Shown here: piece by piece, positions 44,679 to 52,425 of the stretch
How positions within the stretch are numbered: the stretch's first letter is position 1
How the letters are laid out: each line of letters starts with the position of its first letter
Assembly (NCBI GenBank): GCA_965198095.1
Contig: OZ240239.1
Span: 2,480,001-2,544,000 of the forward strand
Source: CBDFJH01 sp965198095
GTDB taxonomy: Bacteria > Latescibacterota > UBA2968 > GCA-2709665
DNA: 64,000 nt
Direction of reading: 5' to 3'
Position numbers and translations under genes: made by a program
Notes under the pieces: model-generated
What the model saw: the letters and a program-made list of their open reading frames with translations, nothing else
The model's database searches: none
Told to the model about the DNA's origin: nothing

Positions 44679-45683
44679 ATGATCGAGCGGCGTCATTTTC
44701 TGAAGACCCTGCTCGCCGCGCTTCCTGGCGTCATGATTCCCTGGGGTTGTGGCAGCAAAGCGCACGACAAGCTGGGTCGGCTGCTTCCCGTGCGCAAGCT
44801 GGGCCGCACGGGCGAAGCCGTGACGATGCTCGGGGTCGGAGGCTATCACATCGGCTGGACGACCGAGCGGGACGCCGCTGCCGTGATCGAGACGGCGCTC
44901 GAAGGCGGTGTGCGCTTCTTCGATACCGCCGAGGGCTACTCGGACGGCGAGAGCGAGCGGCGATACGGCCGATACCTGACGCCGCAAGGCCGCGAACAGG
45001 TCTTCATCATGACCAAGACCGGCGCCAAGGATGGCGATACGGCGCGGCAGCACCTCGATGCAGCGCTGAAACGCATGCAGACAGACTACGTGGATCTCTG
45101 GCAGGTGCACGCGATTGGGTCGCCCGAGGATGTGGACCGGCGCATCGAAGGGGGCGTGCTGGACGTGTTCGAACGCGCCAAGGCGTCCGGCAAGGTCCGC
45201 TATATCGGGTTCACCGGACATCGCAACCCGGCGGCTCACCTGCGCATGCTGGAGCGGACGGCGGACAGCGGCCCGTTCGACACCTGCCAGATGCCGGTGA
45301 ATCTGCTCGACCCCAGCTACCACAGCTTCATCGAACAGGTCGCGCCGATTCTGGCGAAGCGCGACATCGCCCTGCTGGCCATGAAGACGCTGGCAGACGG
45401 CCGCTTCTTCCCGAAGAAGGTTAGGCTGGACAGGGTGCAGTGGGAAACGGACAGCCCGGTGATTCCTGACCGCGTGAGCATCCGCCAGGCCCTCCATTTT
45501 GTCTGGTCGCTGCCCGTGAGCGTCCTGATTACCGGGGCTGAGAACGCCGACCTGATGCGCGAAAAGATCGCCCTCGCCCGAGATTTCGTATCGTTGACGC
45601 AGGCCGACCGCCAGGCGCTCATCGACAAGGTGGCCGATCTGGCCGAGGGCGGGAAGATCGAGTATTTCAAGAAGATCGCCTGA
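44679..45683 (+). CDS. Aldo/keto reductase with Tat-like signal
   Basis: The protein has 334 residues. The N-terminus, MIERRHFLKTLLAALPGV, has a twin-arginine motif and a hydrophobic stretch ending in PWGC, so it may be exported by Tat and lipid-anchored. The AKR barrel shows the catalytic tetrad: Asp and Tyr in RFFDTAEGY, Lys in FIMTKTGA and His in WQVHAIG, plus an NADPH-binding tail (ITGAENADLMREKI). Exported AKRs of this kind exist in environmental bacteria, and a cofactor problem outside the cytoplasm is resolved by Tat export of the loaded protein. It lies 92 bases before the PhyH gene. Substrate unknown. Confidence 0.87.
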   Translation: MIERRHFLKTLLAALPGVMIPWGCGSKAHDKLGRLLPVRKLGRTGEAVTMLGVGGYHIGWTTERDAAAVIETALEGGVRFFDTAEGYSDGESERRYGRYLTPQGREQVFIMTKTGAKDGDTARQHLDAALKRMQTDYVDLWQVHAIGSPEDVDRRIEGGVLDVFERAKASGKVRYIGFTGHRNPAAHLRMLERTADSGPFDTCQMPVNLLDPSYHSFIEQVAPILAKRDIALLAMKTLADGRFFPKKVRLDRVQWETDSPVIPDRVSIRQALHFVWSLPVSVLITGAENADLMREKIALARDFVSLTQADRQALIDKVADLAEGGKIEYFKKIA

Positions 45684-45775
45684 GCTTGCACGGGGATGAT
45701 TCGGGCTTCCCGATCGCCAACGCGAGCCCTCAAAGCTCGCAGAGATGCTCAGGAGACTGAAAACGGAGGAGCTGT

Positions 45776-46558
45776 ATGCTGACGGCAACTCAGGTCGCCT
45801 GTTTCGAGACCTTTGGTTTTCTGTTCTTTCGGCAGACGTTTTCGCCGGAGGAGATGGAGAACATCACGCTGGCCGCGGAAGAGGTGTGGGAAGAACGGCT
45901 GGGCCATCGGCCGGAGGAGGGTGAGGCCGCGAGTGTGGGGAACTTTATTGAGGTCCATCCCCGGCTGGCGCAACTGGCCGAGGACCGTCGCGTCCATGGG
46001 CCTGCGGCGCGCCTGTTGGGGCCGGGTCTGATCTGGTCGGGCTCGGAGGGCAACCGGGGCATCGCCCGGGGGGACGCGCACTACTGGCACGCGGACAGAG
46101 AGGGCAAGGAGGAGTTGGGCTATCTTCGGATCAAATGCATGCTGTATCTGGATCCGATGCGGAAAGATACCGGTGCCCTTCGGGTAATTCCAGGCTCACA
46201 CCGGCTGCCGCTCCACGAAGACCTCGTGTCGTTCCGAGACCGTTACGAGGAAGAAAACCCTTTGTACTTCGGGATGGAGGGCCCGGACGTGCCGTGCCAC
46301 GCCGTCGAGACCCAGCCGGGCGATCTCATCATCTTCAACCAATCCCTGTATCACGCCGTCTACGGAGAAAAGGGCAGACGCCGGCGGTATATTGCCTTGA
46401 AATACGCGGCACGTCCGATCACCGACGCGCACATCGCTTCGCTGAAACTGTGGTCCCCGGGCGTATTTGAGCCGGACGAGGCCTTTTTGAACAGCGATCG
46501 GCCCCGTATTCGGAGATTGGTGGAAGGGCTCGTGGAGCTCGGCGCGGGTTCGACGTAG
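45776..46558 (+). CDS. Phytanoyl-CoA dioxygenase (PhyH) family protein
   Basis: The protein has 260 residues. It shows the Fe(II)/2-oxoglutarate facial triad HxD in AHYWHADREGK and a distal His in FNQSLYHAVYG, with an Arg in the following strand (RRRYIALKYAARP) to bind 2-oxoglutarate. PhyH-like enzymes hydroxylate diverse small molecules. The closest named relatives act on lipids, ectoine or natural products, so the substrate is open. It is downstream of the aldo/keto reductase on the same strand and convergent with the thiamin operon. Confidence 0.87.
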   Translation: MLTATQVACFETFGFLFFRQTFSPEEMENITLAAEEVWEERLGHRPEEGEAASVGNFIEVHPRLAQLAEDRRVHGPAARLLGPGLIWSGSEGNRGIARGDAHYWHADREGKEELGYLRIKCMLYLDPMRKDTGALRVIPGSHRLPLHEDLVSFRDRYEEENPLYFGMEGPDVPCHAVETQPGDLIIFNQSLYHAVYGEKGRRRRYIALKYAARPITDAHIASLKLWSPGVFEPDEAFLNSDRPRIRRLVEGLVELGAGST

Positions 46559-46595
46559 AGGATGCCGAAGTCAAACAGATTTGAAGCAGAGGGCC

Positions 46596-47237
46596 TCAGG
46601 ACGCGGGCGCCTTGGCGGCCTGGATACGATTCACGAACGCCCGCGTTGCCGCCTCGGGGTCTTCCTGACAGCAGATGGCCGAGATCACCGCGACCCCGTG
46701 GGCGCCCGCGCGAATCACGTCTGCCGCTGCGTCCCGAGCGATCCCTCCGATCGCGATGACCGGCAGAGCAACGTGCTGGGCAAGCTCTGAAAGCCGGTCG
46801 AGGCCCTGCGGCGCGCCAGCGTCCTCTTTCGAGCCTGTGGCATAGATCGGTCCGAATCCCACATAGTCAGCGCCATCCAAAAACCCCCGGCGCGCTTCCT
46901 CGAGGTTGCCGGCGGAGACGCCGATGATCCGGTCGGCGCCCAGCATCTCCCTTGCAAGCTTGACGGGGAAGTCGTCCTGACCGAGATGGACCCCGCCAGC
47001 CCCCGCGGCGAGGGCCACATCCACCCGATCGTTCACGATGAGCGGAACGCCGTTCGCCGCCGCGAGGTCTCGCATGGCCGTCGCAGTGGTGATCAGGTCT
47101 CGCGTGCTGCCCGTCTTCTTGCGGAACTGGATCGTATCCGCGCCCCCGGCGATGGCCTTTTGCGTCAACGCAACGTGGGAGAAGCGGTCCTGCAGATCGG
47201 TATCGGTGAGGACGTGGAGGCATCCGATCCGTTTCAT
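46596..47237 (-). CDS. thiE: Thiamine-phosphate synthase
   Basis: The protein has 213 residues, full length. It forms a TIM barrel with DTIQFRKKTGSTRDL (pyrophosphate contacts), PLIVNDRVDVALAAGAGGV, HLGQDDFP, YVGFGPIYATGSKED and VIAIGGIARDAAADV. It joins HMP pyrophosphate and thiazole carboxylate phosphate to thiamin phosphate. It is the last gene of the operon, overlapping thiD by 4 bases. Confidence 0.95.
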   Translation of the reverse strand: MKRIGCLHVLTDTDLQDRFSHVALTQKAIAGGADTIQFRKKTGSTRDLITTATAMRDLAAANGVPLIVNDRVDVALAAGAGGVHLGQDDFPVKLAREMLGADRIIGVSAGNLEEARRGFLDGADYVGFGPIYATGSKEDAGAPQGLDRLSELAQHVALPVIAIGGIARDAAADVIRAGAHGVAVISAICCQEDPEAATRAFVNRIQAAKAPAS

Positions 47238-48031
47238 GTCTCTTGGGCCAGGAAATAGAAATGGTGGGTGGGTCCGTGCCCTTTCCCGATGGACAAGCTG
47301 TGTCGAATGGCCTCGGTGATGTAGGCCTTGGCGCTCGACACGGCCTCTACGAGAGGTTTTCCCCTCGCCAGGTGCGCCGCGATGGCCGCGGAGTAGGTGC
47401 AGCCCGTTCCGTGCGTGTTCGGCGTGTCGATCCTTTCGGCGCGCACGACCGTCTCTTCGCTCCCATCGAACAGGATGTCTACGGCGCCCGACCGGTCCGC
47501 GAGGTGACCGCCCTTGACGAGGACCGCCCCCGGGCCCGAGTCGAAGATCTTTCGTGCGGCCCGTTTGGCCTGATCCAACCCCTCAATCTGCATGCCGGCC
47601 AAGAGATTGGCTTCGTGAACGTTGGGCGTCACGAGGTCGGCAATCGGAAGCAGGTATTTCGTGATGCTTTCCACCGCATCGTCGTTGAGCAGGGAAAAGC
47701 CGCTCTTGGAGATCATCACCGGGTCGACAACGATGCGGCTGGCCTTCCGCTTGACGAGCTGATCGGAGACCGCTTCGACGATCTCCCTCGACGAGAGCAT
47801 CCCGGTCTTGACCGCGGATATGTCGAAGTCATCGAAAACCGCCTCGATCTGGTCCACGATGATGTCGATCGGGAGATCGTAGGCCTTCCGGACCTCCCGG
47901 CTGTTCTGAGCCGTGACGGAGGTGATGGCGGACATCCCGAACGTGCCGTTGGCGTGGAAGGTTTTCAAGTCGGCCTGGATGCCTGCGCCGCCGCCCGAGT
48001 CGGATCCGGCGATGGTGAGGACCTGTTTCAT
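47234..48031 (-). CDS. thiD: HMP / HMP-phosphate kinase
   Basis: The protein has 265 residues from ATG 48031, which overlaps the preceding stop by 4 bases; the longer frame to 48073 is an artefact. The ribokinase-like fold shows TIAGSDSGGGAGIQADLKTF, ISAVKTGMLSS, VVDPVMISKSG, VTPNVHEANLL and the catalytic DTPNTHGTGCTYSAAIA. It phosphorylates hydroxymethylpyrimidine twice for thiamin synthesis. Confidence 0.96.
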   Translation of the reverse strand: MKQVLTIAGSDSGGGAGIQADLKTFHANGTFGMSAITSVTAQNSREVRKAYDLPIDIIVDQIEAVFDDFDISAVKTGMLSSREIVEAVSDQLVKRKASRIVVDPVMISKSGFSLLNDDAVESITKYLLPIADLVTPNVHEANLLAGMQIEGLDQAKRAARKIFDSGPGAVLVKGGHLADRSGAVDILFDGSEETVVRAERIDTPNTHGTGCTYSAAIAAHLARGKPLVEAVSSAKAYITEAIRHSLSIGKGHGPTHHFYFLAQET

Positions 48032-48684
48032 GATCGCTCCTGCGCTGAGAGAGGTGCGGCTGTTTGTTCCCACGCGGCGAGGTAAGATGAGACGCGGGAC
48101 GCGATATTCCCGGCCCCGAGGATGCCCGACATCACGGCCACGCCCGCGGCGCCCGCGGACCGGCAGAGGCGCGCCCGCCCGGGCGTGACGCCGCCCAGCG
48201 CGAAAAGGGGAAGGTCGATCGAAGCGGCCGTTCGCCTGAGTCCCTCTATGCCCACGAAGGCGTCGGCATCCGGTTTGGACGGCGTGGGGTAGACGGGGCC
48301 GTAGGTCGCAAAATCACCCCCGGCTTCCGCGCGTCTGAGCTCCTCGGCATTGTGGGCCGAACAGCCGATGAAGAAGCTTCGGCCGAATCGACGACGAACG
48401 CTTGCGGGCGACGGACCCAGGGCAGGGAGGTGAACGCCTGCCGCGCCGACCGCCACGACGATGTCAGGGTGTGAATTGATGACGAGGCGGGCGTCGTAGC
48501 ACCTCGCGATCTTGACGAGCCTTTCAGCAAGATGGCGAAGCCGTTCGAGGGGCATCTGCTTCTCGCGGAGTTGAAGAAGACGGATGCCCGCGTCGAGGGC
48601 CTCCTCCACGGCACCTTCCACCGAGCGAGGCGCGCAGGACGCACGGTCGACGATCAAGTAGATGGGAGGAAGGGGAAGGTTCAT
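48028..48684 (-). CDS. tenI: TenI-like thiazole tautomerase (ThiE paralogue)
   Basis: The protein has 218 residues and the same barrel as ThiE, but with RLLQLREKQMPLERLRHLA, FIGCSAHNAEELRRA, GDFATYGPVYPTPSKPDAD and LFALGGVTPGRARLC. The SAHN...PVYPTPSK pattern and a central His are typical of TenI, which aromatises the thiazole tautomer made by ThiG. Presence of a full thiE in the same operon supports this role. Some ThiE-like proteins keep synthase activity, so a second ThiE cannot be excluded. Confidence 0.8.
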   Translation of the reverse strand: MNLPLPPIYLIVDRASCAPRSVEGAVEEALDAGIRLLQLREKQMPLERLRHLAERLVKIARCYDARLVINSHPDIVVAVGAAGVHLPALGPSPASVRRRFGRSFFIGCSAHNAEELRRAEAGGDFATYGPVYPTPSKPDADAFVGIEGLRRTAASIDLPLFALGGVTPGRARLCRSAGAAGVAVMSGILGAGNIASRVSSYLAAWEQTAAPLSAQERS

Positions 48685-48693
48685 GGAAAAAAA

Positions 48694-49494
48694 TCAGGTT
48701 CGTGGGACGCCCTCCGGCGAAGTAGATGGCGCCGCATAGAGCCTTTTGGGTATCCGGCCTGCCTCATAGGCGAGACGGCCGGCCTCCACTGCCTTTCGCA
48801 TGGCCGTAGCCATTTTCACGGGGTCTTTTGCGCCGGCCACAGCCGTGTTCAGGAGGACGGCTTCGCAGCCCATTTCGAGGGCGATGGCGGCATCCGATGC
48901 CGTTCCCACGCCCGCGTCCACAATCACGGGCACGGTGAGCGAATCCAGGATGATCCGCAGGTTGTAAGGATTTCGAATGCCGACGCCCGACCCGATCGGC
49001 GCGCCGAGAGGCATCACCGCCGCGGCCCCCAAATCCTCCAGTTTCCGGCAGGTTACCGGGTCGTCGTTGCAGTAGGGGAGCACGGTAAAGCCGTCTTTGA
49101 TGAGCGTCTCAGCCGCGTCGAGCAGGCCCGGCACGTCGGGCAGGAGGGTCCGCTCATCTCCGATGACTTCCAGCTTGATCAGGTCTGTCCCAAGCGCTTC
49201 TCGGGCCAGGTCGGCCGTGAGCACGGCGTCCCGAGCCGTGAAGCAGCCCGCCGTGTTGGGGAGGATCGTGACCTGCGAGCGGTCCAGGAGGTCGATCAAG
49301 CCTTCTCCGGATGGATCGTTCACGTCGATGCGCCGGATGCCGACCGTCACGATGTCGGCGCCGCTGGCCCTGATCGCCTCCAACATGACCTGATGGTTGG
49401 GATATCGCGCCGTCCCGATCAACAGCCGCGATCGGTAGGTCTTGCCCGCGATCTCGAGCGTGCCTGGCTTCGTGCCGTCGTGCGTGTCGGTCAT
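48694..49494 (-). CDS. thiG: Thiazole synthase
   Basis: The protein has 266 residues. It shows YRSRLLIGTARYPNHQVML, VTVGIRR, NTAGCFTARDAVLTADLAREA, LIKLEVIGDERTLLPD (with the Schiff-base Lys in the expected strand), CNDDPVTCRKLEDLG and PVIVDAGVGTASDAA. It builds the thiazole ring from DXP, dehydroglycine and ThiS thiocarboxylate. It follows thiS by 11 bases. Confidence 0.96.
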   Translation of the reverse strand: MTDTHDGTKPGTLEIAGKTYRSRLLIGTARYPNHQVMLEAIRASGADIVTVGIRRIDVNDPSGEGLIDLLDRSQVTILPNTAGCFTARDAVLTADLAREALGTDLIKLEVIGDERTLLPDVPGLLDAAETLIKDGFTVLPYCNDDPVTCRKLEDLGAAAVMPLGAPIGSGVGIRNPYNLRIILDSLTVPVIVDAGVGTASDAAIALEMGCEAVLLNTAVAGAKDPVKMATAMRKAVEAGRLAYEAGRIPKRLYAAPSTSPEGVPRT

Positions 49495-49505
49495 GGGTCC
49501 GAGCC

Positions 49506-49712
49506 TCAGCCTCCCTGCACGGCGTGAATCACTTCCATTTGATCTCCCTCGGAGAGGGCTGCGGTCGTCCAGTCCTCTCGTGACACGACTTCTGCATTGA
49601 CCGCCACGGCGATTCCCTTCACCGACGGATCGATTCGGATCCGCGTGAGCAGGTCCAGCACCGTGATTCCGTCCTGAACCGTCTCTTCCTTGCCGTTGAG
49701 GACAATACGCAT
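49506..49712 (-). CDS. thiS: Sulfur carrier protein ThiS
   Basis: The protein has 68 residues from ATG 49712; the overlapping longer frame is an artefact. It has a ubiquitin-like fold with MRIVLNGKEETVQDGITVLD, AVAVNAEVVSREDW and the C-terminal VIHAVQGG, whose Gly-Gly receives sulfur. Its ATG overlaps the thiO stop by one base (TGATG). Confidence 0.95.
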   Translation of the reverse strand: MRIVLNGKEETVQDGITVLDLLTRIRIDPSVKGIAVAVNAEVVSREDWTTAALSEGDQMEVIHAVQGG

Positions 49713-50848
49713 CACGACAGGAACCTGTCTAAGCCGAACGGCTTGATCAGATCGGGCGATTTCCCGGTCAGGATCAGGTCGGCGATGGCCTGGGCGGTGA
49801 TCGGCGCCAAGAGGAACCCCTTGCGATAATGTCCCGTGGCCATGATGAGGCCGTCTACGGGCGTCTCCCCCAGGATTGGGGCGTCGTCCCGGCTGCCGGG
49901 TCTGAGTCCGGCCTGGACTTCGGCGATGGGGAGGTCGTAGATCCCGGGCACGGCCTCCCAACCGGCGCGAAGGAGCTCGAAGACCCCGCCGGCCGTTGTC
50001 TGCGAATCGTAGCCCATCTCCTCTGATGTCGCCCCAAGCAACAACTGGCCGTCGTCCCGGGGGACGAGATAGGCCAGCGTGGACGAAGCCAGACGGGCAT
50101 ACCAGATGATCGTTTTCAACGTAAAGCCGTCATTCATCCTCAACCTGAGAATCTGGCCGCGGACGGGTCGGACCGGCGGTTTGAGGGAATCGGGTATCCC
50201 GGGGATTGTGGCGGACCAGCATCCTGCGGCGAGCACGACGACGTCCGCGGCGTGAAACTCACCCTGTGCAAGCACCCCTTCCACGCGGTGCCCGTCCAGC
50301 TTGAGCGCCTCGACGGGCGTCTGCTCCCGGAGCGTCCCGCCCGCGCTCTGAAGGGCCAGCACGAGAGCCTCCAGAAAGCGCCGGTTGTCCACCTGATGGT
50401 CACCCGGGCACCAGACCGCGGCCGTGATGCTGGATGAGAGATGGGGCTCGCGCTCCCGGGCCGCGTCTCCGCTCAGCCAGGTGACCGGCAGGTTCAGATC
50501 TTCCTGGTACGCGTATCGAAACCTCAGATGTCCGACGTCGTCAGGTGTGATGCCGACAACGAGAATGCCGTCGCGTCGATAACCCACGCCGGCACCCGTC
50601 TCGCGCTCGAGGTCCCGGACGAACCCGGGGAACCTGTCGACGGCATCGAGGCCGAATCTCAGCAGCGTTTCTTCCTGAAACCGCGTCTCCGCGAGCGGGG
50701 AAAGCATGCCCGCCGATGCCCAGCTTGCGGCCCGACCGGCCCGGTCGCGGTCGAAAAGCGTGACCTCCCGCCCGGCTCTCGCCAATAGCCAACCGATACT
50801 GAGGCCGATGACGCCGCCGCCCACGATAATGATGCGGTCTGTCGACAT
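49712..50848 (-). CDS. thiO: Glycine oxidase ThiO
   Basis: The protein has 378 residues from ATG 50848; the frame extends 105 codons upstream through the riboswitch and is rejected there. The FAD dinucleotide motif is IIIVGGGVIGLSIGWLLA with the acidic strand end TLFDRD, followed by GRAASWASAGMLSP. The C-terminal half has LRPGSRDDAPILG and MATGHYRKGFLLAP, as in ThiO. It oxidises glycine to the iminoglycine used by ThiG, the aerobic route. It is first in the operon, directly under the TPP riboswitch. Confidence 0.94.
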   Translation of the reverse strand: MSTDRIIIVGGGVIGLSIGWLLARAGREVTLFDRDRAGRAASWASAGMLSPLAETRFQEETLLRFGLDAVDRFPGFVRDLERETGAGVGYRRDGILVVGITPDDVGHLRFRYAYQEDLNLPVTWLSGDAAREREPHLSSSITAAVWCPGDHQVDNRRFLEALVLALQSAGGTLREQTPVEALKLDGHRVEGVLAQGEFHAADVVVLAAGCWSATIPGIPDSLKPPVRPVRGQILRLRMNDGFTLKTIIWYARLASSTLAYLVPRDDGQLLLGATSEEMGYDSQTTAGGVFELLRAGWEAVPGIYDLPIAEVQAGLRPGSRDDAPILGETPVDGLIMATGHYRKGFLLAPITAQAIADLILTGKSPDLIKPFGLDRFLS

Positions 50849-50898
50849 GAAGAGGGCAAAGGATGCAAACGGCAAGAGATGTTCGATCTGCAACGCAC

Positions 50899-50936
50899 AA
50901 AAAACACCGCCCTCCGAGATCGATCGAAAAGCGGTG
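50899..50936 (-). terminator. Riboswitch-controlled terminator before thiO
   Basis: On the minus strand CACCGC-type arms (GCGGTG at 50931-50936 pairing with CACCGC at 50905-50910) are followed by six T residues (50904-50899). An alternative stem, CGAAAAG (50925-50931) with CTTTTCG (50942-50948), is mutually exclusive and could act as anti-terminator. Control is therefore likely by premature termination. Confidence 0.65.
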
Positions 50937-50946
50937 CCGCCCTTTT

Positions 50947-51028
50947 CGACTCCCTGCGCCAGCATAACCCGGATCAGGTTCAAAGGGTATGTTCTCAGCC
51001 CACGAGATGAGCACCCCCGTTTCCTGCA
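50947..51028 (-). promoter_or_regulatory. TPP riboswitch (THI element) of the thiamin operon
   Basis: Read on the minus strand the conserved pieces appear in order: GGGGGTGC, GGGCTGAGA, ACCCTTTGAACCTGATCC, GGTTATGCTGGCGCAGGGA. These are the TPP-binding core (CUGAGA and the ACCUGAUC/GxAGGGA segments). It precedes thiO by about 100 bases with a terminator between. Confidence 0.96.
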
Positions 51029-51190
51029 CCTCCCTAAAGATAACGGTTCACCACCCGGTTCGTCAAGTGGAGGCCGCGGAACGCCGTCATAGGCGCATCG
51101 GACACTCAGAGCGCTTAAACTTCTTGACATATCGGCGTCGCGTGAACTATCTAAGGCGGCCACCGATTCTCAACGAGGTGAGGACGTCGC

Positions 51191-51715
51191 GTGGACCCGA
51201 ATGCATCTGGATCGGAAAAGGCGCTGGAAGTCCGGTTGGGGGCGTTGCTGACGCGGCTGGGTTGGACGCTCGCGGTTGTGGAAACGACGACGGGTGGACT
51301 GATCGCTTCTCGCGTCGTGGACGTGCCGGGATGCTCCGCCTATTTCGACCGGGGTCTCGTCGCCTACAGCAGGTTGTCCAAGTTGGACGTGCCAGGGGTA
51401 ACGGACGTGCTCATCGATACCCACGGTTCCGTCAGTCCAGGGGTTGCCGTCGCCCTCGCGGAGGGTGTGCGAAAGATGAGCGGCGCTGACCTTGGGCTGG
51501 CGGAGACGGGGCTGGCGGGCCCGATCCAAGGACGCTCTCCCAAACCGATCGGGTCTGCCGTCGTTGCCCTGTCTGCCTCCGGAGAGACCCTGTACAGGAC
51601 GTTCATCGTCGAGGGAGATCGACGGCAGATTCGCCACGGCATTGCCCACCGCGCGCTTGCCTTTGCCGTTTCATTCCTCGAAGGTGGGGGCAGGGAATCG
51701 ACGTCGGGGCCTTGA
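51191..51715 (+). CDS. CinA C-terminal / PncC-like nicotinamide-nucleotide amidase
   Basis: The protein has 174 residues from a GTG start; a short stand-alone CinA C-terminal domain. It shows VVETTTGGLIASRVVDVPG, YFDRGLVAYSRLSKL, HGSVSPGVAVALAEG, LAETGLAGPIQG and PIGSAVVAL. PncC deamidates NMN to NaMN in pyridine nucleotide recycling. The catalytic Ser of the usual ESCTGG is Thr here (ETTTGG), while the Lys (LSKLD) is kept, so activity is uncertain. It is divergent from the thiamin operon. Confidence 0.82.
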   Translation: MDPNASGSEKALEVRLGALLTRLGWTLAVVETTTGGLIASRVVDVPGCSAYFDRGLVAYSRLSKLDVPGVTDVLIDTHGSVSPGVAVALAEGVRKMSGADLGLAETGLAGPIQGRSPKPIGSAVVALSASGETLYRTFIVEGDRRQIRHGIAHRALAFAVSFLEGGGRESTSGP

Positions 51716-51929
51716 AAAATCATCACTTTGCGCTTGACTTGAGGTCTGGGTTTGCATAATTTCTTTTCTGGACTGTATAAGGAGATCAGCCCCGAATAAT
51801 CCGTGCAAAAGCGTTTCGTTACGAAGAGGCAAAGATGCGGAGGCGTGATCTTTGCTTTTTTTTGGACGCGACTCGGCTCCCGAACCGTCGTTGCACGGAG
51901 ATCCTGAAGGCCCAAACTTCGGAGGATGT

Positions 51930-52214
51930 ATGGCAAAAGAGGAAAAGGTTCAGTTGGAAGGTACGATCGTAGACAACCTGCCCGATGGTCAGTACACAGT
52001 CGAAATCGAGGGGGGGCACCGCATTCTGGGCTATACCTCTGGCAAGATGAGAAAATTCAACATTCGAATCCTCGTTGGAGATCGCGTCACCATAGAGACG
52101 TCACCTTATGATTTGAATCGTGGGCGGATCACCTGGCTGCACAAGCTGCCCGCGTCGGAAGAGTTCGGCGCCAGAAGAGGAGGCGGACGTAGATTTCGAA
52201 AGCGCCGCCGCTAG
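51930..52214 (+). CDS. infA: Translation initiation factor IF-1-like protein
   Basis: The protein has 94 residues from ATG 51930 behind GGAGG. The S1/OB fold is unmistakable: VQLEGTIVDNLPDGQYTVEI, YTSGKMRKFNIRILVGDRV and LNRGRITWL. IF-1 occupies the ribosomal A site during initiation. Standard IF-1 has about 72 residues; this one adds a basic tail of about 20 residues (GARRGGGRRFRKRRR). It stands outside a ribosomal protein operon, so it may be a second copy with a special role. Confidence 0.92.
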   Translation: MAKEEKVQLEGTIVDNLPDGQYTVEIEGGHRILGYTSGKMRKFNIRILVGDRVTIETSPYDLNRGRITWLHKLPASEEFGARRGGGRRFRKRRR

Positions 52215-52425
52215 CACTGCCCCCGCCGTCGTCCTTGATCCTGCCTTATCCATCCCCGCTTGCGCGTTACACCCGACATCTTCCCTAAGGGACCGGTGAA
52301 CAGGAGCGCGTTCGTTTCGCTCTACCGGGCGGCCAGGGCTGCGTGGATCGCCTGTGATTGGCGCCTCGCGCGAAGCCCCTGGGCGTTGAAGACGACGCGC
52401 GGAGACCTGACCCGCACCCCAACCC

